A stretch of 64,000 bases of DNA from Hydrangea macrophylla. Its lineage: Eukaryota; Streptophyta; Magnoliopsida; Cornales; Hydrangeaceae. Each line of letters starts with the position of its first letter. The stretch's first letter is position 1. The stretch covers positions 87,018,588-87,082,587 of the forward strand of contig CM066987.1 in NCBI GenBank assembly GCA_033977485.1, given 5' to 3'. Positions 8,102 through 20,740 of the stretch are shown one piece after another. Below the pieces are notes generated by a model. That model worked only from the letters and a program-made list of their open reading frames with translations. It was not told the DNA's origin and searched no databases. The translations under genes and the position numbers were made by a program.

Positions 8102-11100
8102 ATGGTGGGACCCACAAGGAACCAAGCACGACTAGGAGCACCCATTCCCGAGGGTATGGACCCAACTGGAGTCTTCGAAGCTTTCATGCAACGGATGGAG
8201 CACATCGGCGATACCTACAATCATGCCACCAACGACAATGGTAACAACCACTTTGTCCCTCCAAGGCAGACACGCGATAAACTGTTGGAACGATTTCGTG
8301 GCCTGCGACCCAAAAAGTTCGACGGCATGGCAGAGTCCTGGAAAGCAGAGCAATGGATACGGGAGTTGGAGCTAATCTTTGAAGCCCTGGAGTGCAGTGA
8401 GCTTGACAAGAGACGTCTAGCCGCATTTCAACTAACTTACTCCGCCGCGGACTGGTGGGAGGCCGAGAGAGCCACGATTGGGATTGACGCTGCAAGGAGA
8501 ATGCCTTGGGAAGCATTCAAGACTCGATTTCTCGAGAAGTATTTCCCTGAGGACGAAAGAGACCAACAAGAGAGGAATTTCCTGAGTCTAACCCAAGGAA
8601 ACTGGACAGTCAGAGAGTATACTACACAATTTGAGCGACTTTCCCGTTTCGCTCCGCATATGATAGACACCTCCGTCAAGAAGGTCAAGCGATTCCACCA
8701 AGGACTCAACCCACACCTCCAGCACATGATGATAGGCCATCTGGGCCAGTCGTTTGAAGGGATTGTCCGTCTTGCTTCAAGTTTGGAAAAGGATGCTTAC
8801 CCTATACAAGGACCACAAGCGAATCGACCTCCACCCAGGACCTTCCAACCGAGGCACTTTCCCGCGCAATCATCGAGGAACAATCAAGGATGGAAACCCC
8901 AGACCAACAACTACCAAGGAACCAAGTGCACATGGGATGGGACAAGGAAGCCCCAAGCTAATTTTCCTCGATAACAGAATCAACAGCAAGGACCACCTCA
9001 GGCACAGCCCGTCGCTCAACGACAGAATATTGATGGATGTTTCAACTGTGGAGTGCCCGGACATATTGCAAAGTATTGCACAGCCCCCAAGACCAACCGC
9101 CGCAATGACCTCGTCTGCCGCAACTGTGATAAGCCTGGTCACATAAGCAAGGATTGTCGAGCACCACGTGGAGGCTACTATGGAGCGCCTGCTCAAGGAC
9201 AGCAAGGACAGCAAGGACAGGTTAGGGTGAATGCCATCATCCCTGACAATGCAGGGTATAATGCGGAGGAACAGCAAAACTTGGAAGGTACATTCATTTT
9301 ATTTCACTGTCAAGTTAGAGCTTTGTTTGATACCGGTGTTGCCCGTTCTTTCATAGCTATTAAGATGGTACGTGATTTGGGATTGTTACCCCTAGCACTT
9401 GAGCCGACCCTTAATGTCATTTTGCCCTTGGGAGTATCCGTTAAGTTAGGTAAGGTGTGCAAGGATTGTCCCTTGACACTAGAGGATAGGAGTTTTCCGG
9501 CAGACTTGATAGTCTTGTCAATGTCTGAGTTCGACGTGATCCTAGGAATGGATTGGCTTACTAAGTATGGCGCTAACCTGGATTGTGTTAGTCGGACCAT
9601 TGTCTTTTCGACGCCTGGTTGCCCGCAGATCAGATTTCAGTGCCAACCGTTGAGCGACATATTTATCACGAGCTGCCTAGCCACGATTAAGACTTCAAGC
9701 ACGGAGCTTACTATCAACCAGATCCCCATTATTCAAGACTTTGAAGATGTGTTCCGAAGTATCTCAGGACTTCCGCCGAAGAGAGAGATAGACTTCTGCA
9801 TTGAGTTAGCACCTGGAACGTTGCCGATTTCCAAGACCCCGTATCGGATGACGCCAACAGAAATGTTGGAATTGAAGAAGCAAGTTCAGGAACTTGAAGA
9901 CTTAGGTTTTGTTCGCCCGAGTACATCACCTTGGGGAGCACCAGTTCTATTTGTGAAAAAGAAGGACGGAGAGCTACGACTCTGTATCGACTACAGGGAG
10001 CTGAATAAGGTCACGATCAAGAATAGATACTCACTTCCCCGGATAGACGACCTGTTCGATTAACTACAAGGATCAAGGATATTCTCAAAAATTGACTTGC
10101 GTTCAGGATACCATCAATTACTAGTTCGGCCGAAAGATATACCGAAAACTGCCTTCAGGACGAGATATGGACACTATGAGTTTCTAGTGATGTCTTTTGG
10201 ATTGACTAATTCCCCGGCAGTATTCATGGACCTAATGAATAGAGTATTCAGACCCTATCTGGATCAATTCATTATAGTATTCATTGACGACATTCTAATT
10301 TATTCAAGGACGGAAGAAGAACATAAGAAGCATCTGCAAATTGCTCTACAGACTCTCAGAGACAATAGTCTGTATGCGAAATTCAGCAAATGAGAATTCT
10401 GGCTTCAGGAAGTTAAATTCCTGGGACATGTGATATCACAGGATGGGATTTCCGTAGACTCATCTAAGATCGATGCAGTCTTGAGCTGGAACAGGCCAAC
10501 CAACGCAACCGAAGTTAGGAGTTTCCTAGGATTGGCTGGGTATTACCGGAGATTTGTAGAAGGATTCTCTAGAATCGCAGGACCGTTGACAAGCCTGACT
10601 AGGAAGGAGACAAAGTACGAATGGACCGATAAACATGAGGATGCATTTCGGGAATTGAAAGAGAGACTAACCTCAGCACCCGTGCTTGCGATACCTAAGA
10701 GTGGTGAACAATTCATAATCTATAGTGATGCATCACACCAAGGACTTGGTTGTGTGCTAATGCAAGAAGGGAATGTCATCGCATACAGATCAAGACAATT
10801 GAAGCCACATGAGAAGAACTATCCGACGCACGACTTAGAACTAGCCGCAATCGTGTTCGCCCTGAAGATTTGGAGACACTATTTGTATGGAGAAAAGTTC
10901 GACTTGTTCTCAGATCACAAGAGTTTAAGATACCTGTTCTCTCAGAAGGAGTTGAACATGCGACAACGGAGATGGATGGAGCTACTCAAGGACTACGACT
11001 TCTCTTTGCAATACCACCCGGGTAAAGCAAATGTTGTAGCCGACGCTCTGAGCCGGAGGCCACGCCTTTTGGTTGCTTCGATTTTGATTAGAGAATGGCG

Positions 11101-12616
11101 AGCAATGGAGACGTTAGCCGAATTCGACCTTCGACCAGTGGAATCATGAGAAGGACAACACCTTGGATGTCTTGTTGTACAACCGACTCTCATCAGCCGT
11201 ATCTTGGAAGCTCAACAGCCGAACGAGGACTTCAAGTTATGGTTTGCCAAGATGTCCGCAAAGGAACCAGAGATATGGAGTATTAGTATGGACGGAGCAC
11301 TGAGATGCAAAGGTAGACTCTGTGTGCCAAATGACGATGGTCTCAGGAAGAACATTTTGGACGAAGCACACAAGTCAAGGATGACTATCCACCCAGGAGG
11401 AAATAAGATGTATAAGGACTTGAAGAGAAATTTCTGGTGGGAAGGAATGAAGCGAGAAGTGGCCGAGTATGTATCGCAATGTCTTATTTGCAAACAAGTG
11501 AAGGCGGAGCATCAGAAACCACCTGGACTCCTACAACCGCTACCGATTCCCCAATGGAAATGGGAGCACATCACCATGGATTTTGTGGTTGGATTGCCGA
11601 AGTCTCAACAAAACCACGACGCTATTTGGGTAATAGTGGATCGACTCACCAAGTCAGCACATTTTATCGCCTACAGCATGACGCACCCTGTCGAAAGAAT
11701 GAGCCGGATGTATCTACAGCAAGTAGTGCGACTGCACGGTGTACCTGTCTCAATAGTTTCAGATCGAGATTCACGCTTCACCGCAGAATTCTGGAAAAGT
11801 CTTCAGACAGCAATGGGAACTTCATTGAATTTGAGTTCGGCCTTTCATCCACAGACAGACGGTCAGACAGAACGAGTCAATCAAGTGATGGAGGATATGT
11901 TGTGAGCCTGTGTCATTGAATTCGAGAGTTCATGGGAGACGCATTTACCTTTGATCGAGTTTGCCTACAACAACAGCTACCACACGAGCATAGGGATGGC
12001 GCCATTTGAAGCCTTGTATGGAAGACCTTGCCGATCGCCGTTATGTTGGGCCGAAGTCGGAGATACTCAACTACTTGGGCCCGAGATGATTCGAGAAACC
12101 AGCGAAAAGATCCAGATTGTACGAGAAAAGATGAAGACAGCGCAATCCAGACACAAGAGCTATGCCGACAAGCGACGGAAAGATCTAGAGTTGGCAGTTG
12201 GAGATCATGTGCTACTTAAAGTCTCGCCAGTTCGAGGTATCGTCAGATTCGGACAGAAGAAAGGCAAGCTATCACCGCGATTCATCGGACCGTTCGAGAT
12301 CCTAGAACGTGTTGGGAAGGTTGCTTATCGACTTGCGTTGCCGCCAAAGATGTCAGGAGTGCACAACGTTTTCCACATCAGCATGTTGAGGAAATGTGCC
12401 CACAACCCAACGCACAAGATCAGTTTTGAAGATATCGAGGTGAACGAGAACGTGACATACAATGAAGGACCAGTGCGTATTCTAGACCGAGGAGTGAAGA
12501 AGCTCAGAAACAAGGATATTCCGCTAGTGAAGGTTCAGTGGAAGCACCACGACGAAGGAGAAGCTTCATGGGAATTGGAGTCAGAGATGCGAGAGAAGTT
12601 TCCATTTTTGTTTTAA
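8102..12616 (+). pseudogene. gag-pol: gag-pol polyprotein of the Tekay-type element, five nonsense codons
   Basis: A single reading frame of 1504 codons runs from ATG 8102 to TAA 12614-12616 without a frameshift. In-frame stops lie at 8972-8974, 10061-10063, 10391-10393, 11147-11149 and 11903-11905. Order: retrotransposon gag domain (codons ~50-200); two CCHC knuckles (codons 313-326 and 339-352); aspartic protease with DTG at codon 410; RT with LPRIDDLFD before stop 2 and FIDD at codons 727-730; RNase H (YSDAS near 876); integrase with HHCC (H1090, H1097, C1127, C1130) and D1160, D1221, E1257 in D-D35-E spacing; then a GPF/Y-type module (FIGPFEIL) and a chromodomain-like tail ([14 protein letters not shown]). 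The protein would make capsid, process itself, copy RNA to cDNA and integrate it. The copy is inactive as it stands but recently so. Confidence 0.9.
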
Positions 12617-12630
12617 CCCACTTTATTTCG

Positions 12631-12667
12631 GATTTCGGGGAGGAAATCTTTTATGAGTGGTGGATGA
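12631..12667 (+). other. Polypurine tract region before the 3' LTR
   Basis: 'gatttcggggaggaaatc' followed by 'gagtggtggatga' lies directly before TGTAATACCC. The same layout, diverged, precedes the 3' LTR of the minus-strand element (46570-46610). It would prime plus-strand DNA synthesis. Confidence 0.6.
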
Positions 12668-14872
12668 TGTAATACCCTGTATTTTTGTAATATATTATGT
12701 CAATAAGACCCTATATGCTTCTTTTAATACTTGTTTGAGCTTGGCCTTACCTTGGTATAATTTGGATACCAATCGATTGACAAGTTTTCCAATCGATTGC
12801 CTTACTTTGGATACCAATCGATTGAACTTTATATCAATCGATTGATTTTATCAATCGATTGACACTTATGTCAATCGATTGGAGGCAGCTGGGCAGATTC
12901 TTTTGCTCTGGCTGAGGGAAGGCCACATGAACACTCCCTCTCTATATATACCAGCCCATTTTGGGCGTATTTCTGTTTACAGAAATTAGAGAGAGTGAGA
13001 GGGAGGGTTTTGTGTGTGTTTATATATATATATATACACTCATATATATATATACTCACATATATTCATATATTTATACACACACACACAGATGGACTGA
13101 GACAAGAAGAAAGAAGGAGAAGACCAGAAAGAAGAGAAGGAGAAGGAGAAGAGAGAAGACAGAGAACTAGAGGAGAGAGGGAGGAGCCACCATTGAAGCT
13201 CAAGCTTCAAAACACAACCAAACACGCCCTTAACGTCTAAGGTGAGTTCTAAACTCACTTGGTAGCCTTACATTGATGTTATGACATGTTTGAATGAAGA
13301 AATGAAAGAGAAATCATGTATTCCCGTTTATATGTTACTGGGCAGTCTTCTCTGTGAAGAAGACGAAGTGTCAATCGATTGACATCTTTCATGTTCCAAT
13401 CGATTGAATCTTTATGCAATCTATTGACATGGATTGTGATCCAATCGATTGAATCTTTGATCAATCGATTGACACTACTTTTATACCAATCGATTGACAT
13501 CTATACCAATCGATTGGCAGTTACAGTTTACTGTTTTACTTGTTTAAATAAATGTAATAATTGTTTAGTTGTTTATTTACTGTTCAGTATTTCCCAGCAT
13601 GCTTTATTATTGTAATACAGACATGATAACGAATTAATGCGGCGTAGGATCGTAGTAATAACAAGATTAATGAATAATGTTTATGACGTTAGATAACGGA
13701 ATAGTCGTGAATCCTTTTGAGTTAACGTTCATTTCATTCAGAGTAGTCAGGCCACATTGGGATTGTCATGTATCGGTGATAGAGCCGAACTTAAGTAGGT
13801 TTGCTAAGATTCGGGAAATTTGCGTGGGCGGGCTTTGGTCGATCATATGTTCTTAAAAGCGGTAGACAGACGAAGGTGTCTATGACTTGCGGTGAACCGG
13901 ACCATTTGCCCTAAGATAGCCTGATGATCTAATCATATGTTCTTAAAAGCGGTAGACAGACGAAGGTGTCTATGACTTGCGGTGGACCGTGATCACTGGT
14001 AGACGTCGCTAAGTCGTGGCATAGAATGATGTACTGTTGTTTAAAGCGTTATATCCCTGACATGCGGTGGACTGTGCATATGTTCTTAAAAGCAGGGGAT
14101 GGACTAACGTGGTATCCATGACATGCGGTGGACTGTGCATATGTTCTTAAAAGCGGTGGATGAGCAATGGTGTGTGATAGAGTTGAACTACTGTCGAGTC
14201 TGTTCCCCTATCTAGATGTGTTATCAGTTTTATATAAGTAAAACATTAGTAATCGGATCATCAGTTTAATGTAAAGAAGTTACCCTTACAGAACTCTAAC
14301 TTGTTGCGGCTTATAACTTGTAATAACTTCAATAGTCGATACCCTGTTAGTATTTAACTCACTCAGCTTTCATTTAGCTGACGGCGTTTATGCCGCTGGA
14401 CATTTCTACGTTCTAGCGCACCCTGGTTATGACTATACAGGTGAAGGGCCTGCAGGAGAGGACTACTATAACGGTGACGGAGTCCCTGTGGAGGATTTCC
14501 CCGACGGAGGTCAGACTGAAGAAGACTACTACGCCGAGGACTACCTTTATGCCAACTGAAGACTAGACTAGAATTGTAGCTAATTGTCTTTACCATTTTA
14601 GAACCCTTTTTGTAGTCAGGCATATGTTGCCTTGACATTTGTACTTCCGCTGCCTTATATTTGATTCGAGACTCTGATATGTAATAGTTAGTAACTTCTA
14701 TTGACCTTATGTTACGTTGTGATCAGAACCTAGACTTCATTGTTGTTACACTATTACTTCTTGTTGCTTAGTACTGCGTGGTGTGGACAATCATGTGACT
14801 TCACCCGTCGCTGCCTTTGGACCCAAAAAGGAAATTTATTTTTCTCTATTTTTGCCGTTCCGGGGCGTGACA
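12668..14872 (+). repeat. 3' LTR of the Tekay-type element
   Basis: It is 2205 bp and colinear with the 5' LTR: upstream array 12770-12881 (six perfect CAATCGATTG), TATA 12943-12950, donor hairpin 13242-13258, downstream array 13372-13516, TTCTTAAAAGCGG repeats ~13850-14160. The downstream array has seven palindromes (starts 13372, 13397, 13417, 13442, 13462, 13487, 13507), one fewer than the 5' LTR because of a 20-bp loss near its start. The third is mutated to CAATCTATTG. Confidence 0.95.
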
Positions 14873-14877
14873 TAAGG

Positions 14878-16973
14878 TATGAGAGAGGAAGGAGCTAGAT
14901 CCTGCTAAAACACCCCCTCTCGCCCCATCGTGAGATGGGCCTCTACTCAGCTTTTAAGGTGCTTGAGTAGATATTATGAGGATTGTTTCAATTACACTAA
15001 TGCAATCCTATGTTTAAGTTATAAACAGCTAATAAAAGAAAATTGTGCAAGAAACTAAGTATTTACATGCAATGCATATGCTAAACAGTAATTTTGGGAC
15101 TAAACATATTACAACACTCTCCTATACATGCGAAAGGAAATAAAATTAAATTAAATGTAAACATCGCACTCAAAACCCTAGAAAAACATAAATTCTATGC
15201 ACAAGTAATCATGTAGGGAATTCAAATCTGTATTTTATCCACCTAAGCATGCTTCTATGTGATCCTATGAAAGTACTAAATAAGAGGGAATGTAGAGAAC
15301 TTACTCAGAATAGCATAGCGTTCCCAATTATCCTAATTAACCAGGGTTAGGACGATAACATCATAGTATATAGAGGATAATCTAAGAATACCCTACTATT
15401 CTAGGCATGGATAGCATATATGTCCAAACATGACAACTATGTGTAGTACTATGCATGTGCAACCCTAATTAAGTATTATCCCTAGTATGGATAACCTACT
15501 ATTCTATGTAAGGATAGTGTGCATGTGTATGCATGTGCATGGATAAGAATTAATTCATGAATTAAACTAATTATGAATAACCTACGTGAATTAAATTAGT
15601 ATGCATGGATTACATGGATTAAAACATGTAAGGATAAAACATGGATAGCCTATTATCCCAATTACAACATTATTCCTATGTGAATGCCCTAAACCTATAC
15701 TCGTAGATCCAAATTAAAGTTTCATTATCCCTGGGGATCAGATATCCATGGATTGGATACCAATCCCACGAGCTCCGGCTACCACAATATTTGGGGGTAG
15801 CTTCATCGGGGATACCTCTACTTTAATGAGGATACTACAAACAAGGAAATAAAACGATTCTAAGAACTTGAAAGATCAAACAGAAATAATAGCAAAAAAA
15901 TAAAAAGGAAGAAGAACATATCCCAAGAACTCCTCTCAGGATACTCCTTCGGCAGAGCTGCACTAGCACCACAGACTCCAAGACTCAATCCTAACTCTAA
16001 AAAACTTATACTTTTCCCAAGGACTTTCTAAGAGTGCTTGAGAAATCCTCCAATGGGGTTTCCTGGGGCTCTCTAGTCCTTAGGATTTTTAGGTGTAAAA
16101 AATATGTGGGGTGAAGCCCTCTATTTATAGTTTGAGATTTGTGTTGTGTTTTCTGCGTTTAAGCGATGTGGGATGGATATACAAGCTTTAAAGGCTTGTA
16201 CTTAGGCTATTTTTATGTGTACCTAAGAGTCTTTCACTAAGTGGAGTAAGTATATTAGGATATGGAAGATTTTAAATTCTATCCTACTCCTTTTAGAGAG
16301 TTTTAGAAACTAAAAAAAATACTAATTTTCGTATTTAAAAAGTCTCCAAAAATAAAATAAGATAGAAATTCCAGTTTGGGCATTTAAATCCCATCACTGC
16401 ACTATGGGCCAACTTTAAAAGGCCATATCTCACCCATTTTAAGCCCAAATTGGGCTTATGACTTACGGATTTATATGCCCAGGAAATGTACTATCCATTC
16501 CAAGTGGTTCAGGCCCAAACTCCCCCTGGTTTAAGAGTAATGGTCGAAATACTAAAGCTATGATAAAAATGGCTGCTCATAATGGGCTTTGAAGGTTATT
16601 TTGGTATAAAAATTATTTGGGAATTGTTTGGCCAAAAACAAGGTTTGGGCTATGGTTTAAAAATATTTTAGAACTAAAAGGGACTTCTTGGGATCCCACC
16701 CCAGGGTTCGAATTTTGGCTAGGGTAAGGGTATGTAGGATAATAAAAATATTTTGGTCATTTTATGTAGAAAATATTTTATTTTGGGTTTTTGTTTCTAA
16801 ATTGAGTTTCTAACGTACCTAAGTCTCCCTAGAGGTTATTCTAACGTATTGAAGAGACCACGGTGCTTCACGGAATTCTATTTCATAACTGACAAATCCT
16901 GATTCAAATCATCAGGTTGTTCTTTAGGAAGGTCCCTTCTTTCGAACGGATGAACCAAAACGGGGGGTCTACA
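14878..16973 (-). repeat. Old LTR (TGTAGAC family), reverse orientation
   Basis: On the minus strand it starts TGTAGACCCCCCGTTTTGG at 16973 and is similar in order to the forward LTR at 1476. It continues beyond the Ty3 insertion at 4412-4264, for a joined length near 2.25 kb. It has one unit of the 356-bp block that is doubled in the forward copy. The sequence right of 16973 is not purine-rich, so this is a 5' or solo LTR, apparently placed in an old Tekay-like LTR. Confidence 0.55.
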
Positions 16974-17585
16974 CACGTACCAAACTCATACCGATTTGTA
17001 ACTGAACTGACTCTCGACACTCCCATGTGGCCAACTCAACAGGATACACTAAACGGTGACTGATTCGATTCACAACTATTACGTTCGCTAGTGTTATTAC
17101 CATCAATACATTATTCTCAATGTTACTACATTATGGCGTAGCATTGTCTCTTCCATTACTTCTATAGTATTCATGCGGGGGTTTCAGTATAGTAAATAAA
17201 CAACTAAACAATTCATCATATAATTAACAGGAAATAATTACATTCTGCAATTACCAATTGATTGGGTTCAGGGTCCAATCAATTGGGGTAAAAGTAATAA
17301 CAATCGATTGGAAAAACATACCAATCGATTGGATCCAAAACAATACCAATCAATTGGGTTGACAATTATGATAATCAATTGGGGTCACAATATTACCAAT
17401 CCATTGGAAAAAGTCCAATCAATTGGGACTACGTCTTCTTCCCACAGACATGCAGTCCAGAAGCAGAAGAAAAGACGTTTGACACGTCTTTCCTTCTTTG
17501 AAACATGTAAAACATCTTAATAATGCTACCAAGTGAGTTTAGACTCACCGGAGGGTTCGGGTCGCAGTGACCGCGGCTATGGTTG
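16974..17585 (-). repeat. Old Tekay-like LTR fragment, left part (split by Copia)
   Basis: Diverged minus-strand relative of the 4418 LTR. It keeps 'aataaacaactaaacaatt', a palindrome array at 17255-17425 (CAATTGATTG, CAATCAATTG, CAATCGATTG) with steps 21, 25, 21, 25, and the donor hairpin GTGAGTCTAAACTCAC at 17533-17548. The Copia element at 17586 interrupts it; it resumes at 26227. Confidence 0.6.
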
Positions 17586-18594
17586 TGTTGGGTTTCTGCC
17601 CTCAAACCATTACTTTATATATGAGACATTGACATTTTAATATATGGATATCAGCTTTACATTTAGTTATGTATGTTTCTTTCATGAGATGATTGTTATC
17701 CTGAAGTATCATAGCAAGTAATTCGTGTATGTATGAGATACATACAAGTGAGATATGAATTACTATTCTTTGATACTTAGAACGTGTCACAGTGGATGAT
17801 GAGACTGGATATCTCATCAGGTCTACACTGTAGCATGATTAACTACCATTGGATGGAGTGATCAATCTCAATCATTAGAGTGTAACTCTTAGTTAATATG
17901 CTAGTGCTTATATTGCATTGACGGACCTGAGCTTTCCTATTGACACTCAAGACTGTCAATCAGTCGATAGGAACTCAATACTTATATAAGGTATGTGTTC
18001 TTATTCTTGAGACGATTATGAACACAGACTGTGGATATGGATGCTTTGACTTACCAATCAGTGAGGTCTATAGAAGATCAACACCTGGGTATCTTGGGTA
18101 TGTCATATTCATAGGATTGTGAACATATATTGTCAAGACAGAATCTACCCTCTGTTTCAGAGTAAGCATTCCCTTGAGAATGTCACCAAGTCGATTACTA
18201 AGTACTGCAGTCTTGTTGATAAGAGTTATCAACATGTTTGGTAATCATGAGAGGTGAATGGGACTCAAGGAATACAAGAAGTAATCATGATTCAGGTTGA
18301 CAGTAACAGTTATCCGACTACCTGAATAGGATTACGAATGCTGAGGGTAGAGGGACATTAGTACAACATATAAGTCTAGTTATCGCTTCGGATATATTCT
18401 TTTGCGTTGGAGTTCAGTTATCATTTTATAGTGGAGTAAACATTAACTGACCAGTTAGTTAGTTTGCTGATCAAAGAGTTTGGTCACGATAATTAACAAA
18501 CTGGTCTGAGCCAACAATAAAGAGCCTAGGAGGTCCAACTCTTAGCTCTGCCAGGATACTTGGAAAGACACATGAGGAAGTTGTCAAGACAAGT

Positions 18595-18668
18595 TCGATC
18601 GATTGAAGTATATTCGATCGATTGAAGTCTTGGCAGTCTCGATCGATCGAAGATCTTCGATCGCTCGA
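18595..18668 (+). promoter_or_regulatory. Upstream palindrome array of the Copia LTR
   Basis: Four units of TTCGATCGATTGAA or TCGATCGATCGA with steps 19, 25 and 18 bp, ending ~25 bp before the TATA box. Each has the ATCGAT core also found in the unrelated Ty3 LTRs. The 3' LTR has two more units (see 25724-25835). Confidence 0.65.
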
Positions 18669-18691
18669 AGTCTAGGTCGCAACTAGAAATC

Positions 18692-18699
18692 TATAAATA
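18692..18699 (+). promoter_or_regulatory. TATA box of the Copia 5' LTR
   Basis: TATAAATA in 'aatcTATAAATAgga', an ideal plant TATA box. The 3' LTR has it at 25856-25863. Confidence 0.7.
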
Positions 18700-19059
18700 G
18701 GACAGCTGCGTTCTGGAAAAGGAGTTCGTCATTTTTATTAACCAGACGCTGCAGAAACTGTTTTAGTCTTCCTAAACCTTCCTATCCTCTATATTAGAGA
18801 TCCCACCATCTGTACTCTTTCCGACAGGCATCCGCAGGAGACATAAGGCTGAAGACAACCTAGTGGAGGTTGCTGCATCACCAAGGAAGAAGAAGAAAAT
18901 CAGAATTGGGTTCAAGACATTAAGGTATAACTCTTGTCCCCTCTTGTGCGCATCTATGGAATTAACGAGTAGTAGATCCTAGGCTACCATTAAGTTTTTA
19001 TAACTTGACTTTTCCGCTGCGTGTTTAAACTTTTAACTTAAACCATTTTTTCCATCAAT

Positions 19060-19072
19060 TGGTATCAGAGCC
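19060..19072 (+). other. Primer binding site of the Copia element
   Basis: TGGTATCAGAGCC, complementary to the initiator methionine tRNA 3' end, starts 2 nt after the LTR. Confidence 0.9.
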
Positions 19073-19225
19073 ACGCATGTTTGGATCTATAGATGCGTTT
19101 TAGAACACTAGTTTTGATTTGCATGTTGATTTTAGAACTGTTTTCGAAACGGCATTGTCACAGATTTGTTTCTGCAGTGTTATCGCAGCAGAATACAAAT
19201 CTGTGATTGCATAGGATGGAAGGCA

Positions 19226-19507
19226 AGTTATCGATCGAACATGTTTCGATCGATCGAACATCCTCTGTACTCGAGCGATCGAACAGTCTTCGATCGATCG
19301 AAACCTTCTGGTGTTCGATCGATCGAGACAGATTCTTTGTCAGGCTCTCTGTTTCACAGTTTTAAGGAGTTTTGAAATTAAAAAGCTTTATTTTTAAAGT
19401 ATTCTGCAAATTTTTAAAATCATTCTGTGAACAGAAAGTTCAAGCGATTGAACAGAGTTCAATAGATCGAAGATTCGAGCGATCGAACGGTCTTCGATCG
19501 ATCGAAC
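19226..19507 (+). repeat. Downstream palindrome clusters of the Copia leader
   Basis: TTCGATCGATCGAA-like units have core positions 19228, 19247, 19272, 19291 and 19316 (steps 19, 25, 19, 25). After a gap come 19441, 19460, 19476 and 19495 (steps 19, 16, 19). Here they lie outside the LTR, after the PBS, but still in the candidate intron. Confidence 0.7.
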
Positions 19508-19509
19508 AA

Positions 19510-20740
19510 TGACAGAGAAGAAAGATGTTGTTTTAAGTTCTAATTCAGTGCGTAAAGAGTTTATACACTGTGTGAATCAATTGGGGGTTCCAATAGTTAG
19601 ATATATTTGTTATATATGTGTGGATGCATGTACGACAAACCTTTTGCAGCAAGTTTAGTCGCTATATCCCATGGCACCAAGATCTATTTAAATTTTGGTA
19701 TTTGAATGTTTTGAGATTGGTGTATATCATGTTTATTATTGGTTTGGTTTTAAGGCATATGTAAAGAGCACTGCGATTTCAATCCTACGAAAAGGAAAGT
19801 CGCACCGGTTTCCCTAGCCTTTTTATTTTATTTTTACTGTTGCATTTTCTATTTCTAGATAAATTATAAGCTTCGAAAGAAGCATAGGACCAATGTAATA
19901 GAATTAGAAAATCCATAAAGAAGGAAGAGCAAGCCGCTGTCCATGAAGATGGAGCTGGAGGCGACCAAACCAAGAGGAGGTTCTATGGAGATAGAGCCAC
20001 GGGAGATAGAGGCATCGTTTGGATGTCTTTATTTTCATTTTAGTTTTTTGTTTTATGTGCTTGTTTTGTGATTGGCATTTAATTATATTGTTACTACTTA
20101 CATACACGTAAAACAAGTTTTCTAAAATAAAATTCAAAAACCGTTTTTAACGCATTAATAAACATTGGATGTTTATGGGTAATGTATAAAAACAAATTTT
20201 TCTTTAAAAGCAAAATCCTTATTTACTAAATCTAGTGGGAGAGGGTCTTATTAAACACCCACGATCTTCCATTAACGGTTCACTGTAAGATGAGAGGAAC
20301 ATTCTGTGTCACCTCGCCAGGGGTGATCATTCCATACGGACGGTGCATTACTCATTGGTTACTAGATGTGAACTTCTTTTGATAGGATCAATCAGACATG
20401 TTAGAGGGTGACCACCATACGGAGGCACTACTTGAGACGGTTGTGATTGGATCCTAGTTAATGGTAAACACTAGCTAAGCTATGGATAAGGGATCCCACA
20501 CGTGGCATTATTCAGAAACTTAGAGATCAAAAGGGATCGGGAGTCATAACTTGTTTTACAAGAGTTGCATAGAGGACAAGTCTTGATTAATCGAAAAATC
20601 AAAAATTGACCACCACATGGAGGCTTTATTCTTTTGTTTCGATATTCCGACGACTTTGTTTTAAAATAAGAGTTTTAAGGATTCTTTTATTTCAAATTGT
20701 CAAATCTGATATTCATATTTATTTTGTCTTTTGATTTTAC
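19510..20740 (+). other. Non-coding leader of the Copia element
   Basis: AT-rich and without a credible ORF. It includes two similar passages with 'gaccaccatacggaggcac' (20408) and 'gaccaccacatggaggctt' (20608), a diverged internal repeat. Packaging or translation signals may lie here but none is identifiable. Confidence 0.5.

Larger units (their letters stand above)
4418..14872 (+). mobile_element. Ty3/Gypsy chromovirus LTR retrotransposon (Tekay/Del type), nearly complete
   Basis: This is a 10.45-kb element with two LTRs of 2.2 kb that begin TGTAATACCC and end GGGGC(A/G)TGACA. Perfect 5-bp target duplications TAAGG lie at 4413-4417 and 14873-14877. An iMet-type PBS follows the 5' LTR. The order is PBS, an extra acidic ORF, gag, protease, RT, RNase H, integrase and a C-terminal chromodomain, then the 3' LTR. 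That order and the LTR start are typical of Tekay/Del chromoviruses. The LTRs differ by few substitutions to the eye, so insertion is recent, but five nonsense codons in gag-pol make it non-autonomous. It is inserted in the reverse TGTAGAC-family LTR. Confidence 0.95.
17586..19057 (+). repeat. 5' LTR of the Copia element
   Basis: 1472 bp, TG...CA. It contains a TTCGATCGATTGAA-type array (starts of the core C at 18596, 18615, 18640, 18658), a TATA box at 18692-18699 just after the array, and a candidate 5' splice site ATTAAG|GTATAAC at 18924/18925. Confidence 0.95.
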
